DNA of 10,419 nt from Planctomycetota bacterium. GTDB taxonomy: Bacteria; Planctomycetota; Phycisphaerae; Sedimentisphaerales; Anaerobacaceae. Within the stretch, counting starts at the first letter, position 1; every line of letters begins with the position of its first letter. The notes under the pieces are model-generated. The model was given only the letters and a program-made list of their open reading frames with translations, made no database searches and had not been told where the DNA came from. Positions 7,022 through 10,419 of this stretch are shown piece by piece. The stretch covers positions 1 to 10,419 of the forward strand of contig JAFNGF010000135.1 in NCBI GenBank assembly GCA_017885385.1, written 5' to 3'. The position numbers were made by a program, and so were the translations under genes.

Positions 7022-7486
7022 ATGCCGAAGACTCTTGGTTATATGATTACCTGGACGACATACGGAACATGGCTGCAAGGCGATGAGCGAGGCTTTGTTA
7101 AGGAAGGAACAATCTATGCTGCAAGTCCGGCACTTGCCGAATCGAATCAACAGAGCCTGAAAAGTGACCCCATAAAGTTGTCGCCTGTCCATTGCCAGAT
7201 AGTGCGAAATGCGATACTTGAAAAGGCCAACGGACTACATCAGCAGATTCACGCCCTGTCAGTGTCTTCGAACCATGTACACATTCTTGCCGAGTATATT
7301 GCCATGCCGATCGGCCTGGTTGTCCGGCATTACAAAGGTTCCGCACAGGCGGCGCTTCGGAAGGTCGGCCTGGCAAGTAGAATCTGGACAAAAGGATTCG
7401 ACAAACGTTATTGTTTTGACCAACAAACCTTGCAGAACAGGACCAATTACGTAAAATCCCGCGACAACGGGTCAAAAAGTATTTAG
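7022..7486 (+). CDS. REP-associated Y1 tyrosine transposase (RAYT / IS200-like fold)
   Basis: 154 residues. The opening YMITWTTYGTWLQGDERGFV is typical of a well-populated subgroup of small Y1 transposases. SSNHVHILAE carries the HUH metal motif (H85-V-H87). VVRHYKGSAQAAL supplies the probable nucleophile Y104. IWTKGFDKRYCFD...NYVKSRDN is the usual C-terminal block. HUH enzymes nick single-stranded DNA through a 5'-phosphotyrosine link and recognise hairpins; RAYTs act on REP palindromes. All key residues and full length are present, so the protein may be active. The ATG at 7022 has only weak upstream purines (ACGGA). The stop codon TAG (7484-7486) is part of the conserved TATTTAG of the right REP, so the gene and its repeat are physically joined. 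A relic of a second copy lies at about 8059-8148. Confidence 0.85.
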   Translation: MPKTLGYMITWTTYGTWLQGDERGFVKEGTIYAASPALAESNQQSLKSDPIKLSPVHCQIVRNAILEKANGLHQQIHALSVSSNHVHILAEYIAMPIGLVVRHYKGSAQAALRKVGLASRIWTKGFDKRYCFDQQTLQNRTNYVKSRDNGSKSI

Positions 7487-7510
7487 CCCCGCAATTTATT
7501 GCGGGGTTAA
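7480..7510. repeat. Right REP hairpin of the transposase element
   Basis: TATTTAG, then an 8-bp stem CCCCGCAA-TTTA-TTGCGGGG (7487-7506) and TTAA. It is inverted relative to the left copy and nearly identical to the units at 8153-8241. It contains the transposase stop codon. Confidence 0.72.
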
Positions 7511-7546
7511 GGATAAACCTGGGCAGGCCGCGTCCGGGGTTGCCAA

Positions 7547-7575
7547 TTGACTGTAGGCCGCCCGCGATGTAATAT
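7547..7575 (+). promoter_or_regulatory. Probable sigma-70-type promoter of hicAB
   Basis: TTGACT (7547-7552) and TAATAT (7570-7575) are separated by exactly 17 bases. Initiation would fall around 7581-7583, only about five bases before the hicA ATG, which would give an almost leaderless mRNA. That fits the absence of any Shine-Dalgarno before hicA. Confidence 0.5.
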
Positions 7576-7586
7576 ATTATTGCGAA

Positions 7587-7838
7587 ATGGGTAAGCACGA
7601 AAAACTTTTGGCGAAGGTATTGCAAGGCACGTCCGATGCTAATATTTCTTTTGCCGGGTTGTGCCGCTTGTTGAAGGTTTTTGGCTTTGGTGAGAGAATC
7701 CGCGGCAGCCATCACATATTCACAAAAGATGGCGTTGAAGAAATACTCAACCTGCAGCCGAAGGGTTCAAAGGCAAAGCCTTATCAAGTAAAGCAAGTTC
7801 GCAATATCATACTTCGCTATAAGCTGATGCTGGAGTAA
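7587..7838 (+). CDS. hicA: HicA-family mRNA interferase toxin (YcfA-like)
   Basis: 83 residues, the normal HicA size. HicA toxins have a dsRNA-binding-like fold and cleave mRNA in a translation-independent way. Visible signatures are KVLQGTSDANISFAGLCRLL, GFGERIRGSHHIFTKDGVEEILNLQP with the catalytic His in GSHH (H42), and KAKPYQVKQVRNIILRYKL. The N-terminus matches the family from the ATG at 7587, and no ribosome site is seen before it. hicB follows five bases after the stop, in the toxin-first order usual for hicAB. The pair sits between an intact REP-transposase element and the relic of another, inside a biosynthetic operon. No truncation or missing residue is visible. Confidence 0.9.
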   Translation: MGKHEKLLAKVLQGTSDANISFAGLCRLLKVFGFGERIRGSHHIFTKDGVEEILNLQPKGSKAKPYQVKQVRNIILRYKLMLE

Positions 7839-7843
7839 GCACG

Positions 7844-8056
7844 ATGACCGCCAAATATGAAATAGTCATCTATTGGAGCCAGGAGGATAATGCCTTCATC
7901 GCCGAGGTGCCCGAATTACCCGGTTGCATGGCGGATGGGGAGACCTACAGGCAGGCGCTTTCAAATGCTGAAGTTGTCATCCGTGAATGGATTGATACCG
8001 CAAAGGAATTGGGCCGGCCCATCCCCCAGCCTAAAGGTAGGTTAATGTACGCCTGA
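7844..8056 (+). CDS. hicB: HicB-family antitoxin (short form)
   Basis: 70 residues matching the short HicB/UPF0150 type, a partial RNase-H-like fold that binds and blocks HicA. Key stretches are YEIVIYWSQEDNAFIAEVPELPGCMADGETYRQAL and EWIDTAKELGRPIPQPKG. It lacks the C-terminal HTH or ribbon-helix-helix DNA-binding domain of longer HicB proteins, so autoregulation by this protein alone is uncertain. GGAG in the hicA 3' end lies 8 bases before the ATG, so translation is probably coupled. Directly after its stop begins the transposase relic. Confidence 0.9.
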   Translation: MTAKYEIVIYWSQEDNAFIAEVPELPGCMADGETYRQALSNAEVVIREWIDTAKELGRPIPQPKGRLMYA

Positions 8057-8058
8057 CG

Positions 8059-8148
8059 GACGGGAGAGTTTTCGGCAATCGCTATCGCTTTGATCGGTGA
8101 GTCTTGCAAAACGGAATCAATCACGTAGAATCCCACGATGAAACCTAA
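8059..8148 (+). pseudogene. Relic of a Y1 transposase C-terminus
   Basis: Read in the frame of base 8059 this stretch gives RVFGNRYRFD, a stop (TGA 8098-8100), then VLQNGINHVESHDE. That aligns without gaps to residues 124-149 of the intact transposase (KGFDKRYCFDQQTLQNRTNYVKSRDN block), with about 12 of 26 identical positions. As in the intact element, a TATTTAGCCCC REP follows within a few bases (8153). The N-terminal two thirds, with the HUH motif, are gone; hicB lies directly upstream. This is the 3' end of an older, diverged element copy. Too short to be certain from similarity alone, but the matching REP position supports it. Confidence 0.65.
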
Positions 8149-8152
8149 CCTG

Positions 8153-8270
8153 TATTTAGCCCCTCAATTTATTGAGGGGTTAATGCGTCCTCAATTTATT
8201 GAGGGGTTAATGCGTCCTCAATTTATTGCGGGGTTAATGTGAACCTCCGAACAAGTTCGGGGGCTAAATA
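8153..8270. repeat. REP array: three tandem 27-bp hairpin units plus an inverted unit
   Basis: After TATTTAGC come three 27-base units (8161-8187, 8188-8214, 8215-8241), each [C/T]CCTCAATTTATTG[A/C]GGGG followed by TTAATG[C/T]G. The first is a full 20-base palindrome (8160-8179). In the second and third a leading T reduces stem pairing, and the third has GCGGGG, the right-REP variant. A fourth unit in opposite orientation follows (8242-8270): CCTCCGAAC-AA-GTTCGGGGG, then CTAAATA. The array thus runs TATTTAG...CTAAATA, like a bacterial interspersed mosaic element. It fills most of the hicB-ahbD gap. Confidence 0.75.
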
Positions 8271-8291
8271 TTATGTTGTAAACGTTGTATT

Positions 8292-9326
8292 ATGAGCGCC
8301 AAAGTTCAGAAACCACAGCTTATCGCTTTTGAAGTTACTCGCCGATGCCGGTTCAACTGTCTGCACTGCCGGGCGGATGCCGGTGCCGATGGCCAGCAGG
8401 AACTAAGCACCGAACAGTGCAAGAAGATACTGCGTGCAGTCGCTCGGTTCAGCAAGTGTGCAATAATTTTGACCGGCGGCGAGCCGATGGAACGCGGCGA
8501 CATCTACGAGCTTATCCGGCACGGGCGAAAATTGGGCCACAGGATGGTAATGGCTAGTTGCGGCTACCTAATCGATCAGGAGTCAATCGCCAGGTTAAAA
8601 GAAGCCGGCGTACTGGCTCTTTCTTTCTCGCTGGACGGCGCCTCAGCCGAGACCCACGACAAATTCAGACGGGCTAAAGGCGCCTTTGACGCGGTGATTC
8701 GAGCCGCAGAAATTGCCCGCTCGGCGGGTGTGCGATTTCAAATCAATACTACTCTGTGCAAAATCAACATTGACGAAGTGGCTGGAATTATTGAGCTGGC
8801 AATAAGACTCGGTGCCTACTGCTTCAACCCGTTTATTCTTGTGCCGACCGGCCGGGGCAAAAATATGGCTGACGAAATCCTTGACCCGTTACGCTATGAA
8901 GTGATGCTCAACGAGCTGCTGCGATTGAAGCTGGAATCGACTATCGAGGTGCGAGTGACATGCGGGCCGCAATTTGCGCGCGTATGCCAGCAAGCCAGGA
9001 CGAAAGGGCTGACCGGCGAGACAAACGGCTGTATGGGCGGCAGAGGGTTCGGATTCATAAGCTGCCGCGGCGATGTGCAAACGTGCGGATTCCTGGACGT
9101 ACCGGCGGGTAATCTGGTTGAAAATGGCTTTAACTTCAAGAAAATCTGGCTTGAGTCTGAGCTGTTGAACAAGATCCGCGATTTGTCGGCTTACACGGGC
9201 AGATGCCGAACCTGCGAATACGTTGCCCTTTGCGGCGGCTGCCGGGCAAGGGCTTACGGCGTAAGCGGTGACTATCTGGCTTCAGACCCGCTTTGCGCTT
9301 ACCAGGCCAAAGGAGACGAGGCTTGA
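8292..9326 (+). CDS. ahbD: AhbD, heme synthase (radical SAM Fe-coproporphyrin III decarboxylase)
   Basis: AhbD oxidatively decarboxylates the two propionates on rings A and B of Fe-coproporphyrin III to vinyls, giving heme b. 344 residues. Near the N-terminus QLIAFEVTRRCRFNCLHC holds the radical SAM motif C19-x3-C23-x2-C26. ILTGGEP (SAM), VMASCGYLID, SFSLDG and QINTTLCKIN follow. FILVPTGRGK is a strong AhbD signature. The auxiliary-cluster region has GFGFISCRGDVQTCGFLDV (C258, C265), GNLVENGF, CRTCEYVALCGGCRARAY (C305, C308, C314, C317) and C335. The ATG at 8292 has no recognisable Shine-Dalgarno and comes 21 bases after the REP array, so its original leader may have been lost. Its stop overlaps the next gene's TTG start. 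The expected operon neighbour hemB is 1.3 kb upstream, across the mobile island. Confidence 0.92.
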   Translation: MSAKVQKPQLIAFEVTRRCRFNCLHCRADAGADGQQELSTEQCKKILRAVARFSKCAIILTGGEPMERGDIYELIRHGRKLGHRMVMASCGYLIDQESIARLKEAGVLALSFSLDGASAETHDKFRRAKGAFDAVIRAAEIARSAGVRFQINTTLCKINIDEVAGIIELAIRLGAYCFNPFILVPTGRGKNMADEILDPLRYEVMLNELLRLKLESTIEVRVTCGPQFARVCQQARTKGLTGETNGCMGGRGFGFISCRGDVQTCGFLDVPAGNLVENGFNFKKIWLESELLNKIRDLSAYTGRCRTCEYVALCGGCRARAYGVSGDYLASDPLCAYQAKGDEA

Positions 9327-10381
9327 ATTTGCGTTTGACGAACTTCCAGAAAAAGCTGTGCAACGTCCTTCAGGAAGGCTTGCCAATTTGCCCCAGGCCG
9401 TTTGCTGAAATAGCAAAAGTTTTGAACGCCGACGAAATGGATGTTCTGCGGCAAATAAGTCGGTTAAAAAAGCTCGGCGTCATTCGGCGGATTTGTGCCG
9501 TCATAAATTATCGCGAGCTTGGGATGACCAGCACTCTGGTCGCTGCACACGTTCCGCAGGAAAGCTTAAGGGAAGTTGCCGAGGCCGTTAACTCGCTGGC
9601 AAATGTCTCTCACAACTACCAAAGAAATCACTATTACAACTTGTGGTTCACCTTGCGGGCATCAGCGGCGCCGCAGATTGAAATGACGCTGGCAGATCTC
9701 TCAGGGCGTTTCGGCGTCGATTTTCACAGTCTGCCGGTGCGGCGTGTTTTTAAGCTCGATGCCCGTTTTGACGCCCAGAGCCAGGGGCGAAAATTACTGC
9801 AGGGTTCTGAGAGAATCTCCCCCCTTAGCCCCCGCCTTTCGGCGGGGGTACCCCGGCCACTGGCCGGGGCTAACAAACCGGCGCGTGTCGAGACAAATGA
9901 AGATCAAAGGAAAGTGATCGCAGGGCTACAGGATGCCTTGGAAGTAACCGCGGAGCCATTTGCTTTTCTTTGCAGCGGAGGCCTGCAAGAAGAAGATGTT
10001 CTGAGAATTATAACCGAGCTGATGGATAAGGGCGTGATTCGTCGTGTAGCGGCGGTTGTTGACCACCGCAAGCTCGGCTTTGTCGCCAATGTTTTATTTG
10101 CCTGCGAAGTCCCGCAGGACAGGATTGTCCCGGTTGGGCAAAGGCTGGCGCGTTTACCGATAGTAAGTCACTGCTACGACCGGCAGACCTTCGAGGGTTG
10201 GCCCTACAATTTATTTGCGATGATGCACGGCCAGAATATGGAGCAGATTGAAATCGCGATAAGCAAATTCACCGAGGCCGAGGCAATAGATTCATTTCAG
10301 CTTTTGCCTACGGAAGCCGAGCTGAAAAAGCAGCCCATAAAAAGGAGATTAACCACAGAGAACGCGGAGAACGCGGAGTAA
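9323..10381 (+). CDS. ahbA-ahbB: AhbA-AhbB fusion, siroheme decarboxylase (Lrp/AsnC-like)
   Basis: Siroheme decarboxylase removes the carboxyls of two acetate side chains to give 12,18-didecarboxysiroheme; usually AhbA and AhbB are separate partners. Here both halves are in one 352-residue chain. Half A (~5-150) has KLCNVLQEGLPICPRPFAEI, GVIRRICAV, LVAAHVP and VSHNYQRNHYYNLWFT. Half B (~193-336) has GVIRRVAAVVDHRKLGFVANVLF, CEVP, VSHCYDRQTFEGWPYNLFAM. Each half has an AsnC-type winged helix and the conserved SHxY motif (H97 and H283). Start is TTG 9323: AGGAG lies 7 bases upstream and the codon overlaps the ahbD stop (TTGA). The earlier TTG at 9293 lacks this. Linker residues ~168-184 come from a REP pair, and the last ~10 residues from a dispersed repeat. 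NirD-L fusions in heme d1 synthesis offer a precedent. Confidence 0.92.
   Translation: MNLRLTNFQKKLCNVLQEGLPICPRPFAEIAKVLNADEMDVLRQISRLKKLGVIRRICAVINYRELGMTSTLVAAHVPQESLREVAEAVNSLANVSHNYQRNHYYNLWFTLRASAAPQIEMTLADLSGRFGVDFHSLPVRRVFKLDARFDAQSQGRKLLQGSERISPLSPRLSAGVPRPLAGANKPARVETNEDQRKVIAGLQDALEVTAEPFAFLCSGGLQEEDVLRIITELMDKGVIRRVAAVVDHRKLGFVANVLFACEVPQDRIVPVGQRLARLPIVSHCYDRQTFEGWPYNLFAMMHGQNMEQIEIAISKFTEAEAIDSFQLLPTEAELKKQPIKRRLTTENAENAE
9825..9873. repeat. REP hairpin pair inside the ahbA-ahbB linker
   Basis: Two adjacent hairpins: CCCCCGCC-TTTC-GGCGGGGG (8-bp stem, 9829-9848) and CCCCGGCC-ACT-GGCCGGGG (8-bp stem, 9851-9869). They are bounded by TTAG on the left and CTAA on the right, the same outer boundaries as the array at 8153-8270. 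The element is read through in frame as LSPRLSAGVPRPLAGAN, and no stop arises. Confidence 0.75.
10347..10378 (+). repeat. Dispersed repeat supplying the AhbA-AhbB C-terminus
   Basis: The 24 bases 10347-10370 match 6312-6335 in hemB exactly and are read in the same frame (LTTENAE). A second GAACGCGGA copy follows directly (10369-10377), then the TAA stop. Confidence 0.75.
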
Positions 10382-10389
10382 AATGTGAA

Positions 10390-10417
10390 GACAGAAGACA
10401 GAGGACAGAAGACAGCA
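10390..10417 (+). repeat. Tandem GACAGAA heptamers
   Basis: Four consecutive 7-base units, GACAGAA, GACAGAG, GACAGAA, GACAGCA, begin nine bases after the ahbA-ahbB stop and run to the window edge, so the array may continue. It is a low-complexity dispersed-type repeat beginning just after the TTAACCACAGAG repeat. Confidence 0.6.
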
Positions 10418-10419
10418 AT

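Larger units (their letters stand above)
6980..7510 (+). mobile_element. REP-flanked Y1 (HUH) transposase element, apparently intact
   Basis: A transposase gene is bracketed by two hairpins in opposite orientation. The left end reads AACCCCTCA...TGAGGGGCTAAATA (6980-7008) and the right end TATTTAGCCCCGCAA...TTGCGGGGTTAA (7480-7510). The reverse complement of the right end matches the left end outside the loop: AACCCC outside, GGGGCTAAATA toward the gene. This is the expected layout for a REP-associated tyrosine transposase (RAYT) unit. It sits directly after hemB and separates it from ahbD. No target-site duplication is evident, as expected for HUH elements. Confidence 0.72.

Noticed and set aside
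7098..7715. Minus-strand ORF of 205 codons
   Set aside because: It is antisense to the Y1 transposase and hicA, both with clear family motifs, and its translation has no recognisable motif.
8161..8241. Tandem 27-bp repeats considered as a CRISPR array
   Set aside because: The units are head to tail with no spacers and each holds its own REP-type hairpin; no cas gene is nearby.
9293..9322. Earlier TTG start for ahbA-ahbB
   Set aside because: No ribosome site, and the extra residues merely read the ahbD 3' end in another frame; TTG 9323 has AGGAG at ideal spacing and the TTGA overlap.
4727..9326. Radical SAM genes as NirJ of heme d1 synthesis
   Set aside because: No nirS, nirF, nirN or nirE context, while hemB, hemC, cobA-hemD and two distinct Ahb-type radical SAM genes are together; sequence signatures fit AhbC and AhbD better.

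Overview
The window is most of one biosynthetic locus for making heme by the alternative, siroheme-dependent (Ahb) route, which is used by anaerobic bacteria and archaea. From left to right: the 3' half of hemA (glutamyl-tRNA reductase), a three-gene accessory cassette (PIN-domain protein, 52-residue Cys-rich protein, pRiA4b ORF-3-like zinc protein), hemC, a cobA-hemD fusion, ahbC, hemB, a mobile/toxin-antitoxin island (REP-flanked Y1 transposase, hicAB, a transposase relic and a REP array), ahbD, and an ahbA-ahbB fusion. Every gene is on the + strand.

The heme genes cover nearly every step from glutamyl-tRNA to heme. HemA makes glutamate-1-semialdehyde, HemB and HemC build hydroxymethylbilane, and HemD-CobA gives uroporphyrinogen III and then precorrin-2. 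AhbA-AhbB decarboxylates siroheme, AhbC removes the two acetate side chains, and AhbD makes heme b from Fe-coproporphyrin III. Not in the window are hemL (glutamate-semialdehyde aminotransferase) and a precorrin-2 dehydrogenase/sirohydrochlorin ferrochelatase. The latter may lie left of the truncated hemA. No hemE/hemF/hemN/hemH-type gene is present, nor nirS/nirF/nirN, so heme rather than heme d1 is the expected product.

The most striking aspect is invasion by several dispersed repeat families, and how often they became part of proteins. (i) The only start codons available to cobA-hemD lie in a repeat cluster. (ii) HemB carries an in-frame insert of about 24 residues encoded by a 'TTAACCACAGAG...' repeat. 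(iii) The linker of AhbA-AhbB is encoded by a REP hairpin pair. (iv) The C-terminus and stop codon of AhbA-AhbB come from the same repeat as in hemB, with a 24-bp identity. (v) The stop codon of the Y1 transposase lies inside its own right-hand REP. A degraded second transposase C-terminus lies after hicB, so hicAB sits between an intact and a dead copy of the same element.

The organism is probably an anaerobic, uncultivated-type bacterium. The combination of Ahb genes, TTENAENAE-type repeats, and pRiA4b ORF-3/PIN/HicAB accessory genes resembles Planctomycetota of the Phycisphaerae/Sedimentisphaerales type, but this is inference from gene content, not a phylogenetic result.
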